Positions 1 through 9,460 are shown, counted from the stretch's first letter. The stretch is 64,000 nucleotides of DNA from JAFMDF01 sp965277445 (GCA_965277445.1 CBDICY010000032.1:1984001-2048000), one strand, 5' to 3'. Numbers and translations: made by a program. Notes: generated by a model not told the origin, from the sequence alone.

Positions 1-518
1 CAATTAATGGGCGCAAAATTATTTTGTTGGCAAATAGCCATCGCTTTCATCACTTGCCAAGCCGCAAAATTGCTAATGCCCAAATACAATACTTTTCCTT
101 GTCGAACAAAATCATTTAGGGTCGCTAAAGTTTCTACTAAAGGCGTATTAGTATCAAAGTGATGCAAATAATAAACATCTACATAGCCTGCATTGAGTCG
201 TTTTAGGCTAGCGTCTAAAGCTTTAGTCAAATGAAATCTGCTTAATCCTCTAGCATTCACATCTTCACCAGTTGGAAAATAACCCTTTGTCGCAATGACC
301 ACTTCCTCTCGATGATTTTTGACTAATTTGCCCAATATTTTTTCTGATTCTCCACCAGCATATCCATTGGCACAGTCGAAAAAATTAACGCCTTTATCTC
401 GACATAGACCATACAATTTTTTACTCGTTGTTTTATCTGCCTCGTTGCCAAAAGTCATCGTACCCATACATAATGCAGAGACTTTTAAACCTGAATTGCC
501 TAAATTTTTATAAATCAT
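1..518 (-). CDS. Aldo/keto reductase (partial, C-terminus beyond window)
   Basis: The reverse strand from 518 reads without a stop to the window edge, giving about 172 N-terminal residues of an aldo/keto reductase (AKR). It opens with the typical strand-turn-strand (IYKNLGNSGLKVSALCMGTM). All four catalytic-tetrad residues are visible: Asp48 and Tyr53 in FFDCANGY, Lys78 in IATKG and His119 in YYLHH. AKRs are cytosolic NAD(P)H-dependent carbonyl reductases with a TIM-barrel fold. The start at 518 is the first ATG and gives the expected N-terminus. The substrate cannot be predicted. It is unrelated in function to the divergent gene at 839 as far as can be seen. Confidence 0.9.
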   Translation of the reverse strand, partial: MIYKNLGNSGLKVSALCMGTMTFGNEADKTTSKKLYGLCRDKGVNFFDCANGYAGGESEKILGKLVKNHREEVVIATKGYFPTGEDVNARGLSRFHLTKALDASLKRLNAGYVDVYYLHHFDTNTPLVETLATLNDFVRQGKVLYLGISNFAAWQVMKAMAICQQNNFAPIN

Positions 519-596
519 ATTCTTTTGTATTGATAGTTACTCGCCAAATTTAATCAAATGCTACAAAATAGTGATTACATTTCATGAATTTCTTTT

Positions 597-732
597 TCAC
601 CACGGAGGAAAGGAGGACACAGAGTTTTTTGAGGAGTATAGTTTAGTTTTTTACCATTTAGTCCTTTTAGTTCATTTAGATACAAGATGAACTAGAACTT
701 AAATGAACTTATGTGTCTAGGTGGTAAAAGAA
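597..732. repeat. Intergenic repeats: CACGGAGGA-type word and nested palindrome
   Basis: The 320-base spacer 519-838 contains two repeat words. At about 599-627 is a CACGGAGGA...GACACAGAG string, of the kind common in intergenic DNA of several phyla; a relative in the opposite sense lies at about 60999-61037. At about 641-732 is a nested inverted repeat: TTTTTTACCA pairs with TGGTAAAAGA, and inside it AGTTCATTTA pairs with TTAAATGAACT. Similar ACTTAAATGA...GGTGGTA words recur near 7608-7632. No gene is seen here. Confidence 0.6.
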
Positions 733-793
733 AAGTAGCCGCTCTATCAAAATATTTCTAACAAAACAAGCTTAAAAGCAGAAAAATTTTACC

Positions 794-804
794 TTTACAG
801 TAAA
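794..804. promoter_or_regulatory. Candidate operator palindrome TTTACAGTAAA
   Basis: An 11-base odd palindrome, TTTACAGTAAA, ends exactly 35 bases before the ATG at 839. The same palindrome, with T at the centre, ends exactly 35 bases before the ATG at 5906. Equal placement before two genes of lipid/acid activation suggests a shared regulator site or promoter element. The regulator is not in the window. Confidence 0.4.
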
Positions 805-838
805 AAAAGAACTATTATTTTTCCTAAAAGGTAAAATT

Positions 839-2605
839 ATGCAAAATAAGCAAGACAAAGTGATTATCGCCAATATGAGTGGCTTTTACGGCGATCGTTT
901 TTCGGCAGCTAGAGAAATGATAGAAGGCGGTCCAATTGATTTTTTGACAGGCGATTATTTAGCAGAATTGACGATGGCAATTTTGTATAAAGCGCAATCA
1001 AAAAGACCAGAATTGGGTTATGCAGTAACCTTTCTCAAGCAGATGGAAGATGTGATGGGTTTATGTTTGGATAAAGGGATAAAAGTGGTGGTGAATGCAG
1101 GCGGGTTAAATCCTGCTGGTTTGGCAAAAGCCTTAAAAGATGTCGCAAAAACATTGCAGCTAAACCCTAAAATTGGGTATGTAGAAGGCGATAATTTGAT
1201 GCCTAGATTGGCAGACTTGCAAAGTCAAGGTGTGCCATTTCAGCACTTGGATAAAGACCTGATTTTAGCCAAAAGTGGGATGCCACCAGTTTCTGCGAAT
1301 GCTTATTTGGGTTGCTGGGGAATAGTCGAAGCTTTGAATAAAGAGGCAGATATTGTAGTGACAGGTAGAGTAGCAGATGCCTCTGTAGTGATGGGACCCG
1401 CTGCTTATCACTTTGGTTGGGTTAGAGATAATTGGGATGCGATGGCAGGCGTTGCAGTTGCAGGACATATTATAGAATGTAGCGGACAAGCGGTAGGTGG
1501 AAATTATTCTTATTTTAAAGAAGTGCCTTCTTATATAAATGTTGGTTTTCCAATTGCGGAAGTGGCAAATGATGGTAGTTCTGTGATTACCAAACATCCT
1601 GGAACGGGTGGATTGATAAGTGTTGGAACGGTTACTTCGCAGCTATTATATGAAGTCAACGCCCCTGCTTATATTACACCTGATGTAGTGGCACATATAG
1701 ATACCGCAAAATTAGAACAAATTGGTAAAGACCGAGTAAGTATCTCTGGCACAAAAGGAACACCAGCGACAAATACGGCAAAAGTAACCATCAATTGCAT
1801 GGGTGGTTTTAAAAATACCCTATCTTTTTTAATTGCAGGATTGGATATTGAAGAAAAAGCAAAAATTCTTAAAAATCAATTCTTAGAAAGTGTGGGGGGG
1901 GAAAAAGCTTTTGATAAATTAGACATTCAATTTTTCAAAACACAAAATTTAGACCCTGAAGTAAACGAAGAAGCCTTTGGTAAAATTCGTTTTTCGGTAA
2001 TTGATAGAAATCCTAAAAAAGCAGGTAGATTATTTACGTCTAAATTGGTAGAACTAGCCTTATGTTCTGTGCCTGGTTTTTGCTTTGATAGTCAATTAGG
2101 TTCAGCTAAACCTAGAGTCGTTCATTTCCCTGCCTTGATTGATAAAAAACATTTGCAACAAGAAATAGATGTAGATGGTGAAAAAATAACAGTTGAGGAG
2201 GTAACTTATAATGGCGCACCCATTATTTTAGACAAACCAAGCCCCGATTATAATTTTTCCTTTGATAATTCCGAAACAGTTAAAACCTTTTTAGGTAATT
2301 TATTTGCTGCTCGTTCGGGAGATAAAGGCGGTAATGCAAATTTAGGAGTTTGGGGAAAAACACCTGAAACCTATACTTTTTTAAAGGAATTTCTAACTGT
2401 TGACAAATTAAAAGAATTGATGCCTGAAGCTAGGCAGTATGAGGTAATTCGCTATGATTATCCTAATTTATTAGGCTTGAACTTCTATTTATTAGGATTT
2501 TTAGAAGAAGGCGTTGCGGCTTCTACGAAGGTAGATGCACAGGCTAAGTCTTTAGGGGAATATTTGCGGGCAAAAGTGATTGAAGTACCGAAAAGTCTTT
2601 TATAA
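839..2605 (+). CDS. Acyclic terpene utilization AtuA family protein (DUF1446)
   Basis: This 588-residue protein matches the AtuA/DUF1446 family. The N-terminus (IIANMSGFYGDRFSAAREM, then GPIDFLTGDYLAELTM) is the family hallmark, with an NAGGLNP motif near residue 86. A smaller C-terminal AtuA-like domain carries RSGDKGGNANLGVWG near residue 490. In pseudomonads AtuA belongs to citronellol/geraniol catabolism, but its exact reaction is not settled, and most Bacteroidota homologues have no tested role. Nearby acyl-CoA synthetases and an enoyl-CoA hydratase-like gene fit breakdown of branched acids (inference). The codon for the start is preceded by an A-rich leader and the palindrome at 794-804. 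A run of eight G at 1894-1901 lies in frame in the middle of the gene. Confidence 0.85.
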   Translation: MQNKQDKVIIANMSGFYGDRFSAAREMIEGGPIDFLTGDYLAELTMAILYKAQSKRPELGYAVTFLKQMEDVMGLCLDKGIKVVVNAGGLNPAGLAKALKDVAKTLQLNPKIGYVEGDNLMPRLADLQSQGVPFQHLDKDLILAKSGMPPVSANAYLGCWGIVEALNKEADIVVTGRVADASVVMGPAAYHFGWVRDNWDAMAGVAVAGHIIECSGQAVGGNYSYFKEVPSYINVGFPIAEVANDGSSVITKHPGTGGLISVGTVTSQLLYEVNAPAYITPDVVAHIDTAKLEQIGKDRVSISGTKGTPATNTAKVTINCMGGFKNTLSFLIAGLDIEEKAKILKNQFLESVGGEKAFDKLDIQFFKTQNLDPEVNEEAFGKIRFSVIDRNPKKAGRLFTSKLVELALCSVPGFCFDSQLGSAKPRVVHFPALIDKKHLQQEIDVDGEKITVEEVTYNGAPIILDKPSPDYNFSFDNSETVKTFLGNLFAARSGDKGGNANLGVWGKTPETYTFLKEFLTVDKLKELMPEARQYEVIRYDYPNLLGLNFYLLGFLEEGVAASTKVDAQAKSLGEYLRAKVIEVPKSLL

Positions 2606-2621
2606 AAGTAATGAGGATTAG

Positions 2622-3848
2622 TTAATCTGCTGCATACTCCTCAGTCTCCAGTAAATAAGGAGAATTTGCCAAAGCGTTTCGTTTTCGGAAAGAAAATAAA
2701 CCCATGATAGGACCAATTAATAAGAGTAAAAATACATTGCCAACGGGAATGATTTCTATTAAATAAGCGACGACTTGAATACTCACAATTGTCAAGGCAA
2801 AACCAAGACAATTGACAATCGTCAAAGCCGTCCCAATGTATAAACTAGGGGCTGTTTTAGCGACAATGGTAGAAAATTGAGGCGAATCGCCAACAACGGT
2901 AAATCCCCAAATTAAGAGAATGAGTATAAATAAAATAGGAGACACACTAAATAAAAAAGGGGAAAATAAACAACATAATCCAGAGATTAACAACATATCA
3001 AAAGCCACTTTTCGGCTTCCTTTTTTCAAAGAAATATACCCACCGATAATACAACCTAACATACCAATAGCAATAACGCTAAAAGAGAGTAGGGCAACGG
3101 GTAAATCAGTTTGGTTAAAATCATTATAAGTAGCTATCAGAAAAGGAACAAACGCCCAAAAAGTATACAATTCCCACATATGCCCGAAGTAACCAAAAGC
3201 AGCAGCTCTAAATTCTGGAAAAGCAAAAATCTTAGAAATAGCATTCCATTCAAATTGAGCGCCTTTTTTACGATTAGGTCCATCGGGAACGAAGCCGTAT
3301 AATAATAACCCACCTGAAATTGCTAAACCTGAAGTTATCCACAAAACCATTTCCCAAGGCAGCGATTGTCCAACTACTTTCAATAAATGCGGAAAAGCAG
3401 TTCCCAAAACCAATGCTCCAACTAAATATCCTAGAGCTTTTCCTAATTTCTTAGCATACCAATCTGCCGCTATTTTCATCCCCACAGGGTAAATACCTGC
3501 CAAGAAAAAGCCAGTAGCAAATCGAAAAATTAGCAAGGAGGTTAAATCAGTAGCGAAAAAATAAACGGATAAGTTGAAAACAGCCCCTAAAACGGCAGAG
3601 ATTAAAAAAACTTTGCTAGGAGAAAATCGGTCGGCAATAGATAAAAAAGCAAATAACAAAGTGCCGATAATAAAACCAAATTGAACAGCAGCAGTAATAT
3701 CCCCTGTAGCATCAGTTGATAAATGAAGTGCCTGTTGTAAATCTGCAATCATGGCATTACCAGCAAACCAAAGAGAGGCACCACCAAATTGTGCGAACAC
3801 AATAATCGGTAAAATATAGACTGGTATTTTTGTTTGATTTGCCATCAA
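2622..3848 (-). CDS. MFS transporter
   Basis: This 408-residue polytopic inner-membrane protein has about 12 hydrophobic segments and the layout of a major facilitator superfamily permease. Segment 1 (residues 8-30) carries a Gly-rich QFGGASLWFAGNAM. After segment 2 comes DRFSPSKV, in the place of the loop 2-3 motif A. The family moves small solutes by uniport or ion-coupled transport; similarity alone does not give a substrate. It converges on the AtuA-like gene with only 16 bases between the stops and no clear terminator there. Its upstream spacer (3849-4115) holds a long inverted repeat shared with the divergent symporter gene. Confidence 0.85.
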   Translation of the reverse strand: MMANQTKIPVYILPIIVFAQFGGASLWFAGNAMIADLQQALHLSTDATGDITAAVQFGFIIGTLLFAFLSIADRFSPSKVFLISAVLGAVFNLSVYFFATDLTSLLIFRFATGFFLAGIYPVGMKIAADWYAKKLGKALGYLVGALVLGTAFPHLLKVVGQSLPWEMVLWITSGLAISGGLLLYGFVPDGPNRKKGAQFEWNAISKIFAFPEFRAAAFGYFGHMWELYTFWAFVPFLIATYNDFNQTDLPVALLSFSVIAIGMLGCIIGGYISLKKGSRKVAFDMLLISGLCCLFSPFLFSVSPILFILILLIWGFTVVGDSPQFSTIVAKTAPSLYIGTALTIVNCLGFALTIVSIQVVAYLIEIIPVGNVFLLLLIGPIMGLFSFRKRNALANSPYLLETEEYAAD

Positions 3849-3979
3849 AACAAATTTAGTAAAAAAATTAAAGGTAAGTTGTCTTATATGTTACTATTTT
3901 CATGTAAAGTTGAAGAAATTTTACAAAACGTGATTTTTAAAAATAAAAAAACGTTCTAACCTATATTTTACCAAGCAGA

Positions 3980-4063
3980 ACTTGGCATTACAGAAAAATA
4001 TCCGTGGTACTATTTATCTGTGGTAAAAAATCTAAAACATAATCTATGTTGGTGGTGCCAAGA
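3980..4063. repeat. Inverted repeat with ATCCGTGG words
   Basis: In the divergent spacer, CTTGGCA near 3981 pairs with TGCCAAG near 4057. Between them lies TATCCGTGG...TATCTGTGG, a degenerate form of the ATCCGTGG word that builds the larger repeats at 5711-5826 and 45054-45170. Confidence 0.5.
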
Positions 4064-4115
4064 CTAAGAGAATCCTACAAGTTTTCCCTATCTTCGTGCA
4101 AAACAATCGAAGACC

Positions 4116-5669
4116 ATGCTGATAGACCTACTCATCGTTTTAATTTACTTCATTACCATTTTTGTCGTTGCTATTTCAGGTAGAATGGGCAAGGATGTCA
4201 CGACCGAAGAATACTTTTTAAGTTCTCGAAATTTAAGGTGGTATTCCGTAGCCATTTCAACGATTGCGACCAATGTACAAGGCTACCAGTTTTTAGGTAT
4301 GATGGGTTCAGCCTACCTCTATGGTTTAGCACAAGCCAACTTAGAAATCAATGCGATTCAAGGACTTTGGATGGCAGCGTTTATTTTTATTCCCCTCTAT
4401 TTAAAAGATAAAGTGATTACGGTTACCCAGTTTATTAAAAATAGATTGGGAGCTACAGCAAGCCTCTTCTATTCCATTTCTAATATTATTCTTTTTTCAA
4501 CTATAGCTTTAGGAGGCGCCTTATTCTGGGGGGCGTATGCGGCAGATTTAGTCTTTGGCGATTACTTATCCTTTATCCATGAAGACCGAACCACTAGAGT
4601 AGGCATTCTATTAGCAGGCTTGGGTATTTTTTCGGCTATTTATACTTATTTAGGTGGTTTAGCTGCCGTTGTTAAAACCGATTTAATTCAGTTTGGAATT
4701 ATTATCATCGGTGGAATTGCGGTATTAGTAGCAGCCTTAAATCATCTAGGAGGTTGGAGCGAATTATACACAAAAACACCAGATTTAATGCATTTGCATT
4801 TACCTTCGGACCATCCACAATTGCCTTGGATAGCGGTTTTTGGTTGGTTCTTATTAAACATCAATTATTGGTGTGCGAATCAAAGTGTGGTACAGCGGTC
4901 GTTGGCGGCAAGAAGTTTAAAAGAAGCACAAATTGGTTTATTAGTAGGCGGCGTATTGAAATATTTGATGGCGATATTAATCATTGTTCCAGGTATAGCT
5001 TTAGCAGGAATTTTAATGGATAATCCTTTGCAAGACCCTGACCAAACCTTTCCTTATTTAGTTTCCAATTATTTACCTGCTGGCATGCGAGGCATTATTT
5101 TGTGTGCCTTATTTGCTTCCTTAATGAGTACGGTTGATTCTACTTTTAATTCTTTAGCGACGCTTTGGTCGGTAGATATTTATAAAGGCTATATTAGAAA
5201 AGATGCAACGGACAAACAAATGGTCGCTGCTGGGAGGCAGACTATTTTAGTGACTTTGTTTACAGGCGTTGGCATGGGCTTAATCCTATTGTATTCTAAA
5301 TTTTCAGCAGTAGAAGTCGCCTTCACGCATACCTTAAATGAGTTACGATATTATATCATCACAGGCATTGTCGTCTTAATTTGCACAGCAGGATTTGTTT
5401 TAAAACCTAATTATAGATTAGTAATTATCGGGTTTATTAGTACCTTCTTTTCTCATTTATTTTTAGAGAATTATTTCCCTGACATCAATTATTTTGTGCG
5501 GGCAAGTTTGGTGATTGCGACTGGCTTTTTATTAATTGCCATCCCCGCATTTTTCCAAAAGGGAATGCGCCCATTAAAAGACATTTATCAATCGGCTTCC
5601 CCGCAATTGACGAAGGCAGGTGTCGTCTTATTACTGTCTTTGGTGGTTTTGCATTTGATTTTTCATTAA
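4116..5669 (+). CDS. Sodium:solute symporter family (SSS) transporter
   Basis: A 517-residue protein with about 13-14 membrane segments typical of the SSS family (LeuT fold). Recognisable parts are the first segment (LIDLLIVLIYFITIFVVA), the GRMGKDVTTEEYFLSSRNL loop after it, SISTIATNVQGYQFLGMMG in segment 2, and the conserved FASLMSTVDSTFNSLATL stretch around residue 333-350, which holds Na+-site serines and threonines in characterised members. It would import a small organic solute with Na+. It stands between an MFS gene and an acyl-CoA synthetase, so an organic acid is a reasonable guess (inference). A second SSS protein lies at 56756; the two differ throughout and are not recent copies. 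Confidence 0.88.
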   Translation: MLIDLLIVLIYFITIFVVAISGRMGKDVTTEEYFLSSRNLRWYSVAISTIATNVQGYQFLGMMGSAYLYGLAQANLEINAIQGLWMAAFIFIPLYLKDKVITVTQFIKNRLGATASLFYSISNIILFSTIALGGALFWGAYAADLVFGDYLSFIHEDRTTRVGILLAGLGIFSAIYTYLGGLAAVVKTDLIQFGIIIIGGIAVLVAALNHLGGWSELYTKTPDLMHLHLPSDHPQLPWIAVFGWFLLNINYWCANQSVVQRSLAARSLKEAQIGLLVGGVLKYLMAILIIVPGIALAGILMDNPLQDPDQTFPYLVSNYLPAGMRGIILCALFASLMSTVDSTFNSLATLWSVDIYKGYIRKDATDKQMVAAGRQTILVTLFTGVGMGLILLYSKFSAVEVAFTHTLNELRYYIITGIVVLICTAGFVLKPNYRLVIIGFISTFFSHLFLENYFPDINYFVRASLVIATGFLLIAIPAFFQKGMRPLKDIYQSASPQLTKAGVVLLLSLVVLHLIFH

Positions 5670-5710
5670 AGATATATCCTTATATACCGGATGATAAGTA
5701 AAATATCCAG

Positions 5711-5826
5711 CTATAAAATACTGCTATAGCTTAAAAAATATCCGTGGAGGTTATCCGTGGGAAACTAAAGTATGCTTAATTTCCCACGGATAATTTCCAC
5801 GGATGGAAATTGGTAGATTTTATTTT
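5711..5826. repeat. Dispersed ~115-base repeat, copy 1 (ATCCGTGG palindrome)
   Basis: A long inverted repeat (arms about 5739-5764 and 5780-5804) is built from two ATCCGTGG words per arm. The flanks also match a second copy at 45054-45170: both begin CTATAAAATACT(G/T)CTATAGC and end with a TTTTATTT-rich stretch. Both copies sit just upstream of a plus-strand gene. The transcript would form a strong hairpin. It is a short non-coding element of unknown origin. Confidence 0.75.
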
Positions 5827-5860
5827 TTAATCAGTATTAATTAAATTATATTCGACTTTT

Positions 5861-5871
5861 TTTACTGTAAA
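5861..5871. promoter_or_regulatory. Candidate operator palindrome TTTACTGTAAA
   Basis: TTTACTGTAAA, flanked by further T and A to give TTTTTACTGTAAAAA, ends 35 bases before the ATG at 5906. This is the same spacing as the matching site at 794-804 before the AtuA-like gene. A TATATTCG string at 5847-5854 resembles the Bacteroidota -7 element TAnnTTTG. Confidence 0.4.
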
Positions 5872-5905
5872 AATAAATTTTAAGAAAAAGTTATAAAATC
5901 TCATC

Positions 5906-7531
5906 ATGACGACCAACCAATACAACCAAGGTTTAGATAAAAACCAAGCCAATTACACCGCTCTTTCTCCCCTAACCTTTATCAAAAGAGCGGCTTATGT
6001 TTATCCCAATAAAACAGCCGTAGTTTATGGCGAAAGACGTTTTACTTGGAAAGAAACCTATCAGCGAACTCGTCAACTAGCTTCTGCTTTACTAAGATAC
6101 GGTATCAAAGAAGGACAAACCGTTTCTGTATTGGGTTATAATACACCAGAAACTTATGAAGCACATTTTGGCATTCCAATGACAGGTGGCGTAATCCATG
6201 CGATTAACACTCGTTTGGATGCAAAGAACATTGCCTTTATGATGGACCATGCGGAAACCAAGATATTATTGACCGATACCTTGGCAGCGTCTACGATTAA
6301 AGAAGCTTTGAAGTTAGTCAAACATAAACCGTTAGTTATTGATATTATTGACCCAAATGAAACGGGCGGCGAACGATTAGGAGGAATGGATTACGAAGTA
6401 TTTATTGCAGAAGGAGATGCTAATTTTGTGTGGCAATTACCCGCAGATGAATGGAATGCCATCGCTTTAAATTATACGTCTGGTACAACTGGAAATCCAA
6501 AAGGCGTTGTTTTTCACCATAGAGGCGCCTACTTAAATGCTTTGGGAAATATCCTAGCATGGGAGATGCCGAAAAATCCAATTTACCTTTGGACATTACC
6601 AATGTTTCATTGCAATGGTTGGTGTTTTCCTTGGGGATTAGCAGCAGTTGGTGGCACAAATATTTGTTTAAGAGCTGTTCGAGCAGAAGAAATTTATGAA
6701 TTAATTGAAAAAGAAAATATCACCCATTATTGCGGCGCCCCTATTGTGCATAGTATGATTGCCAATGCCTCTGATGAATTAAAAGCGAAGAAAAAACACT
6801 TAGTCAAAGGGATGGTTGCAGGCGCTCCACCACCAGCGGCAGTCTTGGATGCCATGGCACAAAATGGTTTTGAAATTACCCATGTTTATGGCTTAACCGA
6901 GACGTATGGCCCTGCTACTTTCTGTGATTGGGATACGGATTGGGATGCATTCCCAGCAGCTAAACAAGCAGAAATTAAAGCCGCACAAGGTGTCACTTAT
7001 CATGTTTCGGAAGACCTAATAGTCGCACATCCAGAAACTTTAGAGCAAGTGCCGTTTGATGGAAAAACGATGGGCGAAGTATTATTTAGAGGCAATAACA
7101 CCATGAAAGGCTATTTGAAAAACCCAGCAGCGAATGAAAAAGCTTTTGCAGGCGGTTGGTTTCATAGTGGTGATTTAGCTGTCACTTTACCCAATGGTTA
7201 TATTCAATTAAAAGATCGTTCTAAAGACATCATTATTTCTGGTGGGGAGAATATTTCCAGTATAGAAGTAGAAGGTGCTTTATTCAAACATCCTGCGGTG
7301 ATGGATGCAGCGGTCGTGGCTAAAGCAGATGAAAAATGGGGGGAAACGCCTTGTGCTTTTGTCGCTTTAAAACCTGGAAAAACAGTTACAGAAGCAGATC
7401 TAATTGCTTTTGTGCGTACAGAAATTGCTCATTATAAAGCACCCAAACACGTTGTTTTTGGCGATTTACCAAAGACTTCTACGGGGAAGACCCAGAAATT
7501 TGTTTTGCGGGAGAAGGCTAAAACGATATAA
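5906..7531 (+). CDS. Acyl-CoA synthetase (AMP-forming, medium/long-chain type)
   Basis: This 541-residue cytosolic enzyme belongs to the ANL adenylate-forming superfamily. It activates a carboxylic acid to acyl-AMP and then to the CoA thioester. Visible motifs are the P-loop YTSGTTGNPKG at residues 190-200, the YGLTETYGP adenine-binding motif, the GWFHSGDLAV aspartate, the hinge region KDRSKDIIISGGENISS, and the C-terminal catalytic lysine in KTSTGKTQKF. The length and the long insert after YGLTE resemble medium-chain or methylmalonate/DMSP-type ligases. It may work with the second ligase at 7812 and the hydratase-like gene at 20543. The upstream palindrome suggests co-regulation with the AtuA-like gene. 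Confidence 0.9.
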   Translation: MTTNQYNQGLDKNQANYTALSPLTFIKRAAYVYPNKTAVVYGERRFTWKETYQRTRQLASALLRYGIKEGQTVSVLGYNTPETYEAHFGIPMTGGVIHAINTRLDAKNIAFMMDHAETKILLTDTLAASTIKEALKLVKHKPLVIDIIDPNETGGERLGGMDYEVFIAEGDANFVWQLPADEWNAIALNYTSGTTGNPKGVVFHHRGAYLNALGNILAWEMPKNPIYLWTLPMFHCNGWCFPWGLAAVGGTNICLRAVRAEEIYELIEKENITHYCGAPIVHSMIANASDELKAKKKHLVKGMVAGAPPPAAVLDAMAQNGFEITHVYGLTETYGPATFCDWDTDWDAFPAAKQAEIKAAQGVTYHVSEDLIVAHPETLEQVPFDGKTMGEVLFRGNNTMKGYLKNPAANEKAFAGGWFHSGDLAVTLPNGYIQLKDRSKDIIISGGENISSIEVEGALFKHPAVMDAAVVAKADEKWGETPCAFVALKPGKTVTEADLIAFVRTEIAHYKAPKHVVFGDLPKTSTGKTQKFVLREKAKTI

Positions 7532-7533
7532 TT

Positions 7534-7707
7534 TGAGTTGCGAGTTACGGGTTGCAGGTTCAAAAACGAATAAAGTTTGGAAGTAGCATATTTAAGCATT
7601 TATAATATAAACTTAAATGACTAAGTGGTAGCAAATAATTAATGGAGATTCGCACCCCAATTGAATAGCTAATTATCCGTTGGGCTTCATTCATCCGTTG
7701 GGAATTA
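7534..7707. repeat. Cluster of intergenic repeat words
   Basis: The 280-base spacer 7532-7811 contains three short-word elements. GTTGCGAGTTACGGGTTGC at about 7536-7554 resembles words near 55690. CTTAAATGACTAAGTGGTA near 7611-7629 resembles the element at 641-732. TATCCGTTGGGC...CATCCGTTGGGA at about 7672-7702 is one arm of the element that forms a perfect palindrome at 50467-50529. No gene is seen. Confidence 0.55.
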
Positions 7708-7811
7708 AATGCAATATATTCAAGCTATTTTTTATCCACTATTTAGATAGAAAATATAATCCCTTTTCCTATCTTCACATTTTAAAATAAAAACTTAAAA
7801 CCTAATCAAAT

Positions 7812-9374
7812 ATGTTCTATTTAACACAAAGTTTGCATCGAAATGCACAAACCAGAGGTCAAAAAATTGCGACGATTAATGGCGACCGCCAAAGAACTTG
7901 GTCAGAATTAAAAGATAGAGTAGCTCGTTTTGCGGGTGCTTTAAAAAGCATGGGCGTGCAAGAAGGCGATAGAGTAGCGATTTTAGCCCTGAATTCCGAT
8001 AGATATTTTGAATATTATTTGAGCATACCTTGGGCAGGTGCTTGCGTTGTTCCGTTGAATGTTCGTTGGTCAGCTGCGGAGAATGCTTATTCTTTGAATG
8101 ATGCTGGGGCAGAGGTCTTGGTAGTGGATGATGCATTTGCGAAAATGGTACCTGCTTTAAAAGCAAAAGGCGTTAATTTAAAAAGAATCATTTTTATAGG
8201 AGAAGGGGAGTTGCCAGAAGGGATGTTGGATTATGAAAAATTAATCCAAGTACATCAACCAACACCAGATGCTTATCGCAAAAATGATGATTTAGCGGGT
8301 ATTTTTTATACAGGTGGAACAACAGGTTTTCCAAAAGGCGTGATGTTAACCCATGCAAATGTATGGGCAAGTGCCATTGCTTTGGTGAGTTGTATTGGAT
8401 TAAGTGATGACGATAGGGTTTTACACGCAGCACCAATGTTCCATTTAGCGGATGGTGCAATGACACAAGGAGGAATGTTGGCGGGGTCAACCCATATTTT
8501 TATACCCATGTTTACACCAGCGGCTACCATCCAAGCCATTGACGAAAAGAAAGCTACACATGCCCTATTAGTGCCTGTAATGATTCAAATGGTCATCAAT
8601 GACCCTAGTGTTAAGACGGCTGACTTATCTTCTTTAAAGTTTGTGTTATATGGTGCTTCTCCGATTACGGAATCAGTCTTGATTCAAGCGATGAATACTT
8701 TACCACAGGCAGATTTTGCGCAAGGATATGGTCAAACAGAATTAGCACCTTTAGCGACTATGTTGTCCCCTAAATACCATACAACTGAAGGTCCTTTTGC
8801 AGGAAAATTAAAATCTGCTGGTCAAGCCATTCCTTGTGTGGAAATAAAAATAGCAGATAAAGAAGGAAATGCTTTGCCATTAGGAGAAATTGGAGAAATT
8901 GCCGTTCGTGGTCCGAATGCGATGACAGGTTATTGGAATAAACCGGAAGAAACTGCGGTTTCACTACGGGATGGTTGGGTACATACAGGGGATGCAGGAT
9001 ACATGGATGACGAAGGTTTTGTCTTTTTAGTCGATAGAGTAAAGGACATGATTGTTTCTGGTGGAGAGAATGTTTATTCTGCGGAAGTAGAAAATGCAGT
9101 TAATAATCATCCTGCAGTTGAACAAGTCGTAGTGATTGGTATTCCATCAGAAGAATGGGGGGAACAAGTTCACGCCGAAGTAATTTTGAAAGCAGGACAA
9201 ACAGCAACAGAAGCAGATATTATTGCTAAAACTAAAGAATATATCGCCAATTATAAATGCCCAAGAAGCATTACTTTCCGAACCGAACCTTTTCCATTAT
9301 CGGGTGCTGGGAAGTTATTAAAGCGGGATGTACGGAAGCCTTATTGGGAAGGGAAGGATAGACAGATTAATTAA
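7812..9374 (+). CDS. Long-chain fatty-acid--CoA ligase (AMP-forming)
   Basis: This 520-residue ANL-superfamily acyl-CoA synthetase shows the P-loop YTGGTTGFPKG at residues 166-176, YGQTELAPLA, GWVHTGDAGYMDDEGF, DRVKDMIVSGGENVYS and a C-terminal LSGAGKLLKRD with the catalytic lysine. It converts a fatty or other organic acid to the acyl-CoA in the cytosol. It is only moderately similar to the ligase at 5906 and belongs to another subfamily, so the pair probably handles different acids. A TATCTTCA string upstream could be a -7 promoter element. The gene is followed within 60 bases by two hairpins. Confidence 0.9.
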   Translation: MFYLTQSLHRNAQTRGQKIATINGDRQRTWSELKDRVARFAGALKSMGVQEGDRVAILALNSDRYFEYYLSIPWAGACVVPLNVRWSAAENAYSLNDAGAEVLVVDDAFAKMVPALKAKGVNLKRIIFIGEGELPEGMLDYEKLIQVHQPTPDAYRKNDDLAGIFYTGGTTGFPKGVMLTHANVWASAIALVSCIGLSDDDRVLHAAPMFHLADGAMTQGGMLAGSTHIFIPMFTPAATIQAIDEKKATHALLVPVMIQMVINDPSVKTADLSSLKFVLYGASPITESVLIQAMNTLPQADFAQGYGQTELAPLATMLSPKYHTTEGPFAGKLKSAGQAIPCVEIKIADKEGNALPLGEIGEIAVRGPNAMTGYWNKPEETAVSLRDGWVHTGDAGYMDDEGFVFLVDRVKDMIVSGGENVYSAEVENAVNNHPAVEQVVVIGIPSEEWGEQVHAEVILKAGQTATEADIIAKTKEYIANYKCPRSITFRTEPFPLSGAGKLLKRDVRKPYWEGKDRQIN

Positions 9375-9429
9375 TTTTCAATTTTCAAATTAGGCGGCTG
9401 TGGAAAACAGCAGCCCAATAGGAATATAC

Positions 9430-9460
9430 AAGGCGGTTGTTTCCCACAACCGCCTTGTTT
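9430..9460 (+). terminator. Rho-independent terminator-like hairpin after the CoA ligase
   Basis: AAGGCGGTTGT pairs perfectly with ACAACCGCCTT across a TTCCC loop and is followed by GTTT. A weaker hairpin (GGCTGT...ACAGCAGCC) precedes it. The hairpin ends only two bases before an in-frame ATG at 9462. The next gene therefore more likely starts at 9486, or is expressed by read-through. Confidence 0.6.

Noticed and set aside
1894..1901. Run of eight G in the AtuA-like gene as a phase-variation tract
   Set aside because: The frame is open and intact, the protein reads normally across it, and a single short tract in one sequence gives no evidence of switching.
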